A DNA stretch of 64,000 nt from an uncultured Lachnospira sp. (lineage in GTDB: Bacteria; Bacillota; Clostridia; Lachnospirales; Lachnospiraceae), in contig CAKRIN010000004.1 of NCBI GenBank assembly GCA_934343805.1, positions 1 to 64,000 of the forward strand. The letters run 5' to 3'. Position numbers and translations under genes: made by a program. Within the stretch, counting starts at the first letter, position 1. The number at the start of each line of letters is the position of its first letter. The notes under the pieces were generated by a model that was given only the letters and a program-made list of their open reading frames with translations, was not told where the DNA came from and ran no database searches. This document shows, one piece after another, positions 42,551 to 51,292 of this stretch.

Positions 42551-43489
42551 TTAATCAGGATACTTGGAAGTGATTCCAAAGTATTCTTCTAAAGATAACC
42601 AGTCGCCGTTGTTATAAAGCTTAGTGGCAAGATCCACGCCAACATAGCGCAGATGCCATGATTCGTATTTGTATCCGGTATAAGCATCTTTGTTTTTAGG
42701 GAAACGGATACAGAAACCATATTTGTAGCAGTTGTCATTAACCCATTTGCCTTCGTCAGTGTACTGAAAACTGTCTTCAATTGAGTTAAGGTCAAAGCAG
42801 AGTCCTGTCTGGTGTTCAGAATATCCTGGCCTTGATGAATAAGTATCAGCTACGGATGCTCCGTCGCTCTTAACATAGCGATTATAAACATTAACTTGAT
42901 AATTGTAAGAGCGATAACCGCTTGCTATATATATGTTAAGACCATTAGCTGATGCATCTTTTAACATACTTTTCCATGCACTCATAAGTGTTTTATCAAG
43001 ACATGTAGAACTCCGGTCAGCATTATTAACCGGCTGGTCAGGATTTGTTGGTATGAATCCGCCTGGAAGAGCATATGTCTTATTGGCAATAAGATGTCCG
43101 TCAATATAAGTTGCACCATCAATTTCCTGTATAGAAAAGCCTTTAGAGGTTGTTCCTTTGGAAACAGTATTGCCTGAAGGAAGCTGTGGCGCAGGATATT
43201 GGGAATTGTCAGAAACTGTTGCGGAAGATGCTACTGCTGTGGAAGATGCCGCTGTTGTGTCAGCAGCATCTTCGCTTACTGTACCTTTGGAATCAGTCTG
43301 AACATAGGAGCTTTCTTCTGATATAGGATCAGTTTCTTTATTATCTGATTTTTCAGATTTGGAACAGCTTTTTACAGAAACAGAAATTATTATAATGATT
43401 AATATAAGTATTAAAGAGGCAACGCATGCGAGAATAATGCGGTTCCGCCTAACTTCACGCTGCCTGCGGGATAAACGTCTTCTAGCCAT
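42551..43489 (-). CDS. membrane-anchored D-Ala-D-Ala carboxypeptidase (VanY/M15B-like)
   Basis: The 312-residue protein has an Arg-rich start (MARRRLSRRQREVRRNRI), one transmembrane helix (about 18-38), a Ser/Thr/Asp-rich linker (to about 115) and an M15B peptidase domain. Zinc-site motifs are IASGYRSYNYQ, SRPGYSEHQTGLCFDLN (the SxHxxGxxxD pattern) and ESWHLRYVG (ExWH). Such enzymes trim the terminal D-Ala from peptidoglycan stem peptides. The gene is alone, with no van genes, so it is a wall-maintenance enzyme rather than glycopeptide resistance. It converges with the permease gene. Confidence 0.87.
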   Translation of the reverse strand: MARRRLSRRQREVRRNRIILACVASLILILIIIIISVSVKSCSKSEKSDNKETDPISEESSYVQTDSKGTVSEDAADTTAASSTAVASSATVSDNSQYPAPQLPSGNTVSKGTTSKGFSIQEIDGATYIDGHLIANKTYALPGGFIPTNPDQPVNNADRSSTCLDKTLMSAWKSMLKDASANGLNIYIASGYRSYNYQVNVYNRYVKSDGASVADTYSSRPGYSEHQTGLCFDLNSIEDSFQYTDEGKWVNDNCYKYGFCIRFPKNKDAYTGYKYESWHLRYVGVDLATKLYNNGDWLSLEEYFGITSKYPD

Positions 43490-43634
43490 AATATTAAAAT
43501 CCTTTCAAATATAATTAATGCAACTAATTATTGCATTGTTAAGAATATATTTCAAGGGGGAATGCAGAATACAACTTGTTTTAAATGCGATTATAAGCCA
43601 TAATGTATGCAAGTAATGTAAAGCGAGGAATAAT

Positions 43635-44429
43635 ATGTACACTAAAGAACAGTTAATGCTGCAGTTGAAAGAAATGGGTTTGACAGGAAATGAAACGATT
43701 CTTATACATTCATCTATGAAATCTATCGGAGAAGTTGAAGGCGGAGCAGATACAGTACTTGATGCATGGATTGAATATTTCGGACATGGGCTTTTACTTC
43801 TTCCTACACATACATGGAAGAATATAAATGTGGATTCGCCAGTATATAATCCGAAGGAAACACCATCATGTGTGGGACTTCTTACAAATATGTTTCTTAA
43901 AAGAGACGGAGTAATAAGGTCATTACATCCTACACACAGCATGGCAGGAATTGGAAAGAAAGCGGCAGAATATCTGGCAGGTGAGGAGAACAACAATACA
44001 CCTTGTACACCGGGCGGATGTTATGACAGATTAAGAAGCTGTGGAGGAAAAATTCTGCTTGTCGGGGTAGGACATGAGAGAAATACATTTATTCACAGTG
44101 TTGAAGAAGTGCTTAATGTACCTCACAGATTGTCATACAAACCTATGAAGTTACAGATTGTAATGCCTGATGGCAGCATTAAGGATTCTTATATGAGAAA
44201 GCATTACAATGCAGACCAGCCTCACATATCAGAGGATTTCGTTAAGCTTAATCAGGCATTTCTTGACTGTAAGGCTGTGCGTGAAGTGATATTCGGTGAC
44301 GCAGAGTGCCTGTTGTGCGATGCACAGGCAGTGTTTGAAGTTGTAAGGCATGTAATTGCGCCAGACCCTGAATGTATTGTGACAAGCAGTTCAATTTCAA
44401 AGGAACGATGGGAAGCACTTATTAAGTAG
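43635..44429 (+). CDS. AAC(3)-family N-acetyltransferase-like protein (YokD-like)
   Basis: The 264-residue protein matches the antibiotic acetyltransferase family: ILIHSSMKSIGEVEGGADTVLDA, LLLPTHTWKN, RDGVIRSLHPTHSMAGIG and LVGVGHERNTFIH. The HPTHS and LLPTHT blocks carry the acetyl-CoA and catalytic residues of AAC(3) and of YokD. Aminoglycoside 3-N-acetylation is known for the family, but chromosomal anaerobe members are often of unknown substrate, so resistance should not be assumed. It ends tail-to-tail with the LysR gene, overlapping it by eight bases. Confidence 0.82.
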   Translation: MYTKEQLMLQLKEMGLTGNETILIHSSMKSIGEVEGGADTVLDAWIEYFGHGLLLLPTHTWKNINVDSPVYNPKETPSCVGLLTNMFLKRDGVIRSLHPTHSMAGIGKKAAEYLAGEENNNTPCTPGGCYDRLRSCGGKILLVGVGHERNTFIHSVEEVLNVPHRLSYKPMKLQIVMPDGSIKDSYMRKHYNADQPHISEDFVKLNQAFLDCKAVREVIFGDAECLLCDAQAVFEVVRHVIAPDPECIVTSSSISKERWEALIK

Positions 44430-45309
44430 TAATATTTTCTGAACAGTACTGCATGGCAAAATCTATAAATAACTGTGCACTGTGGCTTAAGAATTTCCCC
44501 TTCTTCCATACGATTCCGATATTAACATCAATCGGTGGTTCAAGGGGAATTCCTTTATATTGCTTGAAACGAGGCAGCATATCTGAGAAAAGGAAACAAC
44601 CGCAGCTGCCGTTGTCAATGAATTTTAAGGTAGTATATAACTGGCTGCTTCGCATAATAATTCTCGGGTTAATCTTTAACTGGTCAAATCTGTTTTTCAA
44701 AAGCTCATTCTGCACAGAATCCACATTAAACATAAGCAGACTCTCATTTCTGAAGTCTTCAATAGTCATACATTTTTTCTTAGCCATAGGATGCTTCTTA
44801 GAAACAACATACATAAGCTGTTCCTTAGCTAGAATGCAACTTTCAAATTTATCTATATTAAACTGTTCCATATTAACAATTGCAAGGTCGAGCTTTTCAT
44901 CCTGTATGAGATTACATGCACGCACAGAGCCGAATTCATCTAGTTCTGTCTGGATATCAGGATGATTCTGTTCAAATGCATTAAGTACCTCAGGGAAAAA
45001 GATGGTACTGAACATAGGTGGTATTCCTATCTTAAGAACCGGAACCCGGTTGCCTAATTCTAAGAATTCATTCTGCATTTCTGTACTGTGTTTTAGCAGG
45101 TCTTTAGCTTTTTCGTAAAATGTCTCACCAGCACTTGTTAGTTCCAGATGATTACCATTTCTTGCAAAAAGAATAATATTAAATTCAGCCTCGAGGTCTT
45201 TGATGGCAATTGAGATTGTAGGCTGCGTCACAAAAAGTTCTTCTGCGGCTCTGGTTATGCTGCGGGTGCGGCATGCTGTGCAGAAATATTTTAACTGATT
45301 AAGTGTCAT
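44422..45309 (-). CDS. LysR-family transcriptional regulator
   Basis: The 295-residue protein begins MTLNQLKYFCTACRTRSITRAAEELFVTQPTISIAIKDLE, a LysR helix-turn-helix, followed by the periplasmic-binding-like effector domain (LKIGIPPMFSTIFFPEVLNAFEQNHP). It is divergent from the carrier/dehydratase operon across 187 bases, the classical arrangement for a LysR activator of that operon. Its end overlaps the AAC(3)-like gene by eight bases in antisense. The inducer is likely one of the dicarboxylates (fumarate, tartrate or malate). Confidence 0.9.
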   Translation of the reverse strand: MTLNQLKYFCTACRTRSITRAAEELFVTQPTISIAIKDLEAEFNIILFARNGNHLELTSAGETFYEKAKDLLKHSTEMQNEFLELGNRVPVLKIGIPPMFSTIFFPEVLNAFEQNHPDIQTELDEFGSVRACNLIQDEKLDLAIVNMEQFNIDKFESCILAKEQLMYVVSKKHPMAKKKCMTIEDFRNESLLMFNVDSVQNELLKNRFDQLKINPRIIMRSSQLYTTLKFIDNGSCGCFLFSDMLPRFKQYKGIPLEPPIDVNIGIVWKKGKFLSHSAQLFIDFAMQYCSENITT

Positions 45310-45403
45310 AGCGCTTCCTCCTATTAAATGCTGTGAAAATTAGTACATTTTATACATATATTTTACCATAAAAAATTTTTATTGAAACATAAAAATCATC
45401 AAA

Positions 45404-45432
45404 TTGTTTTTTTATAAGAACAGGGCTATACT
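45404..45432 (+). promoter_or_regulatory. promoter of the carrier/dehydratase operon
   Basis: TTGTTT (45404-45409) and TATACT (45427-45432) are 17 bases apart in the gap between the divergent LysR gene and the carrier gene at 45497. Confidence 0.65.
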
Positions 45433-45496
45433 TTAGTTACATTAAAGATGAGTCCGGACAGAAAGTTAATTAATAATATGTGAAAGGGGGAACGTT

Positions 45497-46762
45497 ATGT
45501 CTCAAACCACAATAACATTACTGTTCTTATTGTTTGCTGTAGTCAGTTTCATACTTGAGAAGATTCCGCTTGGTCTTACAGCTACAATAGTTGCACTTGG
45601 TCTGAACCTTACCAATGTACTTACGGTAAAGGAAACATTTGCAGGATATGTAAACAGCAATGTAATACTGTGTGTCGGAATGTTCGTAGTCGGACAGGCA
45701 CTATTTGAAACAGGTATGGCTAATAAAATCGGAGGTATTGTTACTAAATTTGCCAAGTCTGAAAAGATACTTATAATTGCGATAATGTTAATCGTAGGAA
45801 TTATGTCAGGGTTCCTTTCTAATACTGGAACAGCTGCAGTACTTATCCCTGTTGTCTGTGGAATAGCAGATGAATCAGGATATTCAAGAAGCCGCCTGTT
45901 AATGCCACTGGTATTCGCAGCAGCACTTGGAGGAAATCTTTCTATAATCGGAGCACCGGGAAATCTTATGGGTGTAAATGCTCTTGAAGAATTAGGACTT
46001 TCAACAAGCTTCTTCATGTATGCACCAATTGGAATACCAATGCTTATATGTGGAATTATCTATTTCGTTGTAATAGGCCGCAAGCTTCTTCCTGATAATA
46101 AGGTTATCACGGAAGAAGCACCAGAGCAGACAAGAGATTTCAGGAGTGTTCCAAAATGGAAGCAGGCAATGTCACTTATCGTGTTAATTCTTGTTATTCT
46201 TGCCATGATATTTGAGGACAAGATAGGAATTAAGATACAGATTTCAGCATGTCTCGGAGCAGTAATACTTGTTCTTGCAGGTGTTATATCTGAGAAGGAC
46301 GCACTGAAGTCAATTGATTTAAAGGTTGTGCTGTTGTTTGGCGGTTCACTTGCACTTGCAAGCGCTCTTGAAAAAACAGGGGCAGGAACACTTATAGCAG
46401 ATAAGATTGTTGGAATTATGGGGTCTAACCCAAGTCCTATAGTTCTTCTGCTTGTGATATTTGTAGTCACATGTGTACTAACGAACTTTATGTCCAATAC
46501 AGCAACAACGGCACTTATGGTTCCAATTGCTGTATCACTGGCAGAGAGTCTTAATGCAGATCCAAGAGCAGTAGTAATTGCTACAGTTATTGCAGGATCA
46601 TGTGCATATGCGACACCAATTGGAATGCCAGCTAACACAATGGTAGTTGGCATTGGCGGATATAAGTTCAAGGATTATGTAAAATCAGGACTTCCGCTTA
46701 TACTTGTATCATTTGTGCTGTGTATGATTTTATTACCAATATTATATCCGTTCTATCCATAG
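45497..46762 (+). CDS. SLC13/DASS-type anion transporter
   Basis: The 421-residue protein has about 11 transmembrane helices and the paired signatures of the divalent anion:Na+ symporter/ion-transporter family: SGFLSNTGTAAVLIPVVCGIAD with GGNLSIIGAPGNLMG in the first half, and NFMSNTATTALMVPIAVSLAE with CAYATPIGMPANTMVVG in the second. The SNT motifs bind Na+ and the substrate carboxylate in characterised members such as VcINDY. AAGGGGG precedes the ATG. It is the first gene of an operon with the two dehydratase subunits, so a dicarboxylate such as tartrate, fumarate or malate is likely. Confidence 0.85.
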   Translation: MSQTTITLLFLLFAVVSFILEKIPLGLTATIVALGLNLTNVLTVKETFAGYVNSNVILCVGMFVVGQALFETGMANKIGGIVTKFAKSEKILIIAIMLIVGIMSGFLSNTGTAAVLIPVVCGIADESGYSRSRLLMPLVFAAALGGNLSIIGAPGNLMGVNALEELGLSTSFFMYAPIGIPMLICGIIYFVVIGRKLLPDNKVITEEAPEQTRDFRSVPKWKQAMSLIVLILVILAMIFEDKIGIKIQISACLGAVILVLAGVISEKDALKSIDLKVVLLFGGSLALASALEKTGAGTLIADKIVGIMGSNPSPIVLLLVIFVVTCVLTNFMSNTATTALMVPIAVSLAESLNADPRAVVIATVIAGSCAYATPIGMPANTMVVGIGGYKFKDYVKSGLPLILVSFVLCMILLPILYPFYP

Positions 46763-46798
46763 GATATGGCGGGGTTTCGCAAAACAAGGAGGATTAAT

Positions 46799-47704
46799 AT
46801 GAACAAAGAAGAGAGCGTAAAGCTGATGACAGACAAGATGGCTAAGTTTGTTGGCCATATCGGTAAGAAGTTACCAGATGATGTAATTGCAAAGCTTGAG
46901 GAGCTTGCAGCACAGGAAACAGCACCACTTCCTAAGGTATTATATGAGACAATGACTAAGAATCAGGGACTTGCAGTATCACTTGACAGACCTAGCTGTC
47001 AGGATACAGGTGTACTACAGTTCTGGGTTAAATGTGGAACTAACTTCCCACTTATTAACGAACTTGAGGGCTTGTTAAAGGAAGCTGTCGTACAGGCAAC
47101 ATTTGCAACACCATTAAGACATAATTCTGTTGAAACATTTGACGAGTACAATACTAAGAGAAATGTTGGTAAAGGAACTCCGACAGTATTCTGGGATATC
47201 GTTCCTAATGACGACCACTGCGAGATATATTCATACATGGCAGGCGGCGGCTGTTCACTTCCAGGTAAGGCAATGGTTCTTATGCCAGGTGCAGGTTACG
47301 AAGGAATTACAGATTTCGTACTTGATCAGATGACAAGCTATGGACTTAATGCATGTCCTCCACTTCTTGTAGGCGTAGGCGTTGCAACATCTGTTGAGAC
47401 AGCAGCACTTCTTTCTAAGAAGGCACTTATGAGACCAATTGGTTCACATAATGAGAATGAAAATGCAGCTAAGATGGAGAAGTTACTTGAAGACGGAATC
47501 AATGCTATCGGACTTGGACCTCAGGGTATGGGCGGTAAATTCTCTGTTATGGGAGTTAATATTGAAAATACAGCAAGACATCCATCAACAATTGGTGTAG
47601 CTGTCAATGTGGGCTGCTGGTCACACAGAAGAGGTCATGTAATATTTGATAAAGACTTAAATGCAGTATGTGATACACATTCAACAATAGACCTGAACGC
47701 ATAG
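46799..47704 (+). CDS. fumarate hydratase / tartrate dehydratase alpha subunit
   Basis: The 301-residue protein is the Fe-S class I fumarase N-terminal (alpha) domain, as in TtdA or the fumarase alpha subunit. Visible are LDRPSCQDTGVLQFWVKCG, the cysteine-rich PNDDHCEIYSYMAGGGCSLPG and CPPLLVGVGVATSVE, which carry the [4Fe-4S] cysteines and substrate residues. AGGAGG lies before the ATG at 46799, the reason for preferring it over 46766. Its partner beta gene starts 13 bases after its stop. Whether the substrate is fumarate or L-tartrate cannot be decided from these motifs. Confidence 0.9.
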   Translation: MNKEESVKLMTDKMAKFVGHIGKKLPDDVIAKLEELAAQETAPLPKVLYETMTKNQGLAVSLDRPSCQDTGVLQFWVKCGTNFPLINELEGLLKEAVVQATFATPLRHNSVETFDEYNTKRNVGKGTPTVFWDIVPNDDHCEIYSYMAGGGCSLPGKAMVLMPGAGYEGITDFVLDQMTSYGLNACPPLLVGVGVATSVETAALLSKKALMRPIGSHNENENAAKMEKLLEDGINAIGLGPQGMGGKFSVMGVNIENTARHPSTIGVAVNVGCWSHRRGHVIFDKDLNAVCDTHSTIDLNA

Positions 47705-47716
47705 GAGGATTAGAAA

Positions 47717-48349
47717 ATGGTAGAAATCAGAGGCGATAAAAAGGTTCTTGTTACACCAGTAAGTGCAGAGGACTTAAAGAATATTAAGATTGGTGACATT
47801 GTATGGCTTGACGGAGATTTAATGACATGCCGTGATGTTGCACACAGAAGACTTGTAGAGTATGGAAGAGAGCTTCCTTATGATATTAAGGACAAGGCAA
47901 TATTCCATGCAGGACCAATCGTAAGAAAGATTGAAGGAACAGAAGATGATTATGAGATGGTATCTGTAGGACCAACAACATCAATGCGTATGGAGAAATT
48001 CGAATATGAATTCACTAAGCAGACAGGTGTAAGAGTAATTGTAGGAAAAGGCGGAATGGGTCCAAATACAGAGAGAGCATGTAAGGAATTTGGTGCTATC
48101 CACTGCGTATTCCCTGCCGGATGTGCTGTAGTAGCAGCAACAGAGGTTGAAAGGATTGCTGAACATCACTGGGATGAGCTTGGTATGCCAGAAACATTAT
48201 GGTGCTGTAAGGTTAAGGAATTCGGACCACTTATAGTATCAATAGATGCCAATGGAGATAACCTCTTTGAACAGAATAAGCTTGCATTCAACGAAAGAAA
48301 AGAAGAAGCCAAGAAGGCAATATATCCTAATGTCAAATTCATAAAATAG
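47717..48349 (+). CDS. fumarate hydratase / tartrate dehydratase beta subunit
   Basis: The 210-residue protein is the C-terminal swivelling (beta) subunit of the two-part class I fumarase, with [45 protein letters not shown] and [11 protein letters not shown]. The pair makes a heteromeric Fe-S enzyme like TtdAB or Clostridial fumarase. AGGAGG precedes the ATG. A hairpin 15 bases after the stop separates it from the convergent hppA gene. Confidence 0.9.
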   Translation: MVEIRGDKKVLVTPVSAEDLKNIKIGDIVWLDGDLMTCRDVAHRRLVEYGRELPYDIKDKAIFHAGPIVRKIEGTEDDYEMVSVGPTTSMRMEKFEYEFTKQTGVRVIVGKGGMGPNTERACKEFGAIHCVFPAGCAVVAATEVERIAEHHWDELGMPETLWCCKVKEFGPLIVSIDANGDNLFEQNKLAFNERKEEAKKAIYPNVKFIK

Positions 48350-48358
48350 ATATACATA

Positions 48359-48393
48359 AAAACAGGGGCGGCAGACCTAAAGTCTGTCGCCCC
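48359..48393. terminator. terminator between the dehydratase operon and hppA
   Basis: GGGGCGGCAGAC (48365-48376) pairs with GTCTGTCGCCCC (48382-48393) through a five-base loop (12 pairs, one G-T). The flanking A-run at 48359-48363 gives a T-run on the minus strand, so it mainly terminates hppA. Confidence 0.8.
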
Positions 48394-48412
48394 AACTCCG
48401 TTATATGGAAAA

Positions 48413-50590
48413 TTATCTTATACCAAAGATAAGGTACAGTAAATTGTAGTTGTAGAACATTACTGCTGCAACGAGTGAAACAGTAGACATAATCTTGATA
48501 AGGATATCAAGAGATGGTCCTACAGTATCCTTTAATGGATCACCTACAGTATCACCAACAACGGCTGCATCATGTGCTGGAGAGCCTTTGCCCTGTCCTT
48601 CAATAGCACCCGATTCGATGTACTTTTTACCGTTATCCCAAGCACCACCAGCGTTACCTGTAAAGATGGCAAGCATGATAGCTGAAAGAGTAGCACCGAT
48701 AAGAAGACCGCCTACGAAGTAAGGTCCGAAAAGGAATCCGGCAATTACAGGGAAGATGATTGAGATAATAGCAGGCATACGCATTTCTTTTAATGCACCC
48801 TGAGAAGATATCTCAATACATGTCTTATAGTCTGGTTTAGCCTTTCCTTCAAGGATACCAGGAATGTCTCTGAACTGTCTTCTTACTTCTTCAACCATTT
48901 TACGGGCAGCATTGGCAACGGCTTCAATAAGCATACCTGAGAACAGATATGGAAGAGCACCACCAACTAAAGCACCTGCAAGAATAAGTGGGTTAGTGAA
49001 GTTAAGGTCGAGGCTGCTTCCTTCTGGCTGGAATGCATAAAGGAAACTAACCATAAGTGAAAGAGCTGCAAGTGAAGCTGAGCCGATAGCAAAGCCTTTA
49101 CCGATGGCAGCGGTTGTGTTACCAACGGAATCAAGCTTATCAGTAATTTCTCTTACCTCAGGTTCAAGCTCTGACATCTCTGCAATACCACCGGCATTAT
49201 CAGAGATTGGTCCATAAGTATCAACAGAAACAGTTGCTGATACGAATGAAAGCATACCAACGGCAGCCATGGCAATACCAAACATGCCTGAAACTGCATA
49301 TGATGCGTAAGTTGTAATACCTAAAACAATAAGTGGATACATACAAGACTTCATACCAACTGAAAGACCCTGTGTAATAGTTAAAGCTGCACCTTCCTTA
49401 GAAGCCTGTGCAATTGTCTGTGTTGGCTTGTAATCATAGCTTGTATAGTATTCTGCGATACCACCGATGATAACACCACTCACTACGCCAAGTGAAGCAG
49501 CTATCCAAGGTGATATGAATCCAATGTTAAATCCTGCAACCTTAAGAATATCTGCATTCTCGCCATTGAATAACAGATATGTAGCAACAAATCCGCCGAT
49601 AATTGTAATTCCGGCAGCACTCCATGTTGAGATATTAAGATCTCTGTGAGGATTATCAGAACCCTTCTTTAAGAGAACATATGCGATACCAAGAATAGAT
49701 GCGATAAGTCCGATTGCAGCGAATACAAGTGGGAAATACATCATCTTAGAGAGCATTTCGTCTGAAACTTCAAGGTTATTAGCTACATTTGAAAGGTAAA
49801 GACTTACTGCAAGAATAATTGCGGAAGATATAGCTCCAACGAATGATTCAAGAAGGTCAGAACCAAGTCCGGCAACATCACCTACATTATCACCAACGTT
49901 ATCTGCGATAGTTGCAGGATTTCGTGGATCATCTTCAGGAATGTGTGCCTCTGTCTTACCAACAAGGTCAGCTCCCATATCTGCTGCCTTAGTATATATA
50001 CCGCCGCCAACACGGTTAAACATAGCAACAATTGAGCAGCCAAGTGCGTAGCATGAAAGACACTGTGTGAATACATGAGCACCACGGAGCGCCTCAATGT
50101 CAAGCATGTTAAGACCAAATCCAAATATGATGTATACAAGGAAAAGTCCTAAAAGAGCGAAACCGCCAACGCAGAGACCCATAACAGAGCCACCTTTTAA
50201 AGCTACCTTAAGTGTTGAACCAATGTTCTTAGTGTTGCGGGCTGTATTAGAAACTCTTACATTAGCGTAAGTAGCAATCTTCATACCTACCCAGCCTGCT
50301 GATGCACTCATGATAACACCAATCATGAAACATACAGATGGCTCCCAGCTGAATTCTCCATACTGGACAGTGAATATAGCTGCAAATGCGATTGCAATAA
50401 TAACAACTACTACTGCAATAATCTTGTACTCGTATGTAATAAATGCGTTAGCACCAACTCTTATGGCTGCTGCGATTTCTTTCATACGGTCTGTTCCTTC
50501 ATCGAGTTTCTTAACACCAATGAAGTTGAATGCTGCATAACCGAGCGCAAGCAGGGCTGCAACGATGACTAGAATTAATAATGCTTCCAT
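48413..50590 (-). CDS. hppA: membrane-bound ion-pumping pyrophosphatase (HppA)
   Basis: The 725-residue protein is a polytopic V-type pyrophosphatase. The catalytic loops are DMGADLVGKTEAHIPEDDP with NVGDNVGDVAGLGSDLLES, VDTYGPISDNAGGIAEM, and GNAGGAWDNGKKYIE with HDAAVVGDTVGDPLKDT. It couples PPi hydrolysis to H+ or Na+ pumping. The motif GNTTAAIGKG has Ala where K+-independent enzymes have Lys (GNTTKA), which points to the K+-dependent group; whether it pumps H+ or Na+ is not resolved. TTGACT-N17-TAAACT on the minus strand (50720-50692) is a reasonable promoter. Confidence 0.95.
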   Translation of the reverse strand: MEALLILVIVAALLALGYAAFNFIGVKKLDEGTDRMKEIAAAIRVGANAFITYEYKIIAVVVVIIAIAFAAIFTVQYGEFSWEPSVCFMIGVIMSASAGWVGMKIATYANVRVSNTARNTKNIGSTLKVALKGGSVMGLCVGGFALLGLFLVYIIFGFGLNMLDIEALRGAHVFTQCLSCYALGCSIVAMFNRVGGGIYTKAADMGADLVGKTEAHIPEDDPRNPATIADNVGDNVGDVAGLGSDLLESFVGAISSAIILAVSLYLSNVANNLEVSDEMLSKMMYFPLVFAAIGLIASILGIAYVLLKKGSDNPHRDLNISTWSAAGITIIGGFVATYLLFNGENADILKVAGFNIGFISPWIAASLGVVSGVIIGGIAEYYTSYDYKPTQTIAQASKEGAALTITQGLSVGMKSCMYPLIVLGITTYASYAVSGMFGIAMAAVGMLSFVSATVSVDTYGPISDNAGGIAEMSELEPEVREITDKLDSVGNTTAAIGKGFAIGSASLAALSLMVSFLYAFQPEGSSLDLNFTNPLILAGALVGGALPYLFSGMLIEAVANAARKMVEEVRRQFRDIPGILEGKAKPDYKTCIEISSQGALKEMRMPAIISIIFPVIAGFLFGPYFVGGLLIGATLSAIMLAIFTGNAGGAWDNGKKYIESGAIEGQGKGSPAHDAAVVGDTVGDPLKDTVGPSLDILIKIMSTVSLVAAVMFYNYNLLYLIFGIR

Positions 50591-50691
50591 GTTTTTTCTC
50601 CTCGTTAAAAAATTATGTCCGTTACGCGTGCCTGTGAAGATGATAAATGTGGCGTCATTTATTATCTTACTTTAAAACACCAACTTGTTAA

Positions 50692-50720
50692 AGTTTACTA
50701 AAATAACAAAGAAAAGTCAA
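50692..50720 (-). promoter_or_regulatory. promoter of hppA
   Basis: On the minus strand TTGACT (50720-50715) and TAAACT (50697-50692) are 17 bases apart, about 100 bases before the ATG at 50590. Confidence 0.5.
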
Positions 50721-50784
50721 TTTAATTTATGCATATTTACTATGATAATGTTTTGGCATATAAATTAGAAAAATATAGATGAAA

Positions 50785-50813
50785 TTGCGCAAATATCAGC
50801 TATAATGTATAAT
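50785..50813 (+). promoter_or_regulatory. promoter of the PsiE-like gene
   Basis: TTGCGC (50785-50790) and TATAAT (50808-50813) with a 17-base spacer lie 53 bases before the ATG at 50867. Confidence 0.6.
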
Positions 50814-50866
50814 TAAGCATGATAAGTCAAAGTGAAAAACAGAAAATATTGAAAGGAAAAGCTTTT

Positions 50867-51268
50867 ATGAAAATGAAATTAAGAAAGGTAATGCAGCAGG
50901 CTGCTTCATTAATTGAAATTGTATTAGCTGCATTTTTACTGATAGTTATAATATTTCTTGCAGGAAAATTTATTGCGGAGAGTGTATGCGGAATTGGATA
51001 CGAGAATGTAACATTAGAATATTTTCTTGAACAGGTTATGACACTTGCAATCGGAGTGGAGTTTGTAAAAATGCTTTGTACACATACTCCGGGGACAGTT
51101 ATAGAAGTACTGCTTTTTGCAATATCAAGACAGATGATTGCAGGTCATGTTTCAGGATTTGAGGCGCTGGCTGGAGTAGCTGCCATTGCAGGACTTTTTG
51201 CAACTCATAAGTATTTGTATTGCAAGAGTCTTGATGAGTCGGACGAAAAGGAAACGGACTGCAGATAA
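50867..51268 (+). CDS. PsiE-like small membrane protein
   Basis: The 133-residue protein has three or four transmembrane helices (about 12-34, 50-70, 74-95, 98-116) and the block VEFVKMLCTHTPGTVIEVLLFAISRQMI, which resembles the PsiE (phosphate-starvation-inducible) family. Its molecular function is not established. AAAGGAAAAG precedes the ATG at 50867; the alternative start at 50819 has no ribosome site. The GGDEF gene follows at 24 bases and is probably co-transcribed. Confidence 0.75.
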   Translation: MKMKLRKVMQQAASLIEIVLAAFLLIVIIFLAGKFIAESVCGIGYENVTLEYFLEQVMTLAIGVEFVKMLCTHTPGTVIEVLLFAISRQMIAGHVSGFEALAGVAAIAGLFATHKYLYCKSLDESDEKETDCR

Positions 51269-51292
51269 GAGTTAAAGAAGGAGCAGGATAAA

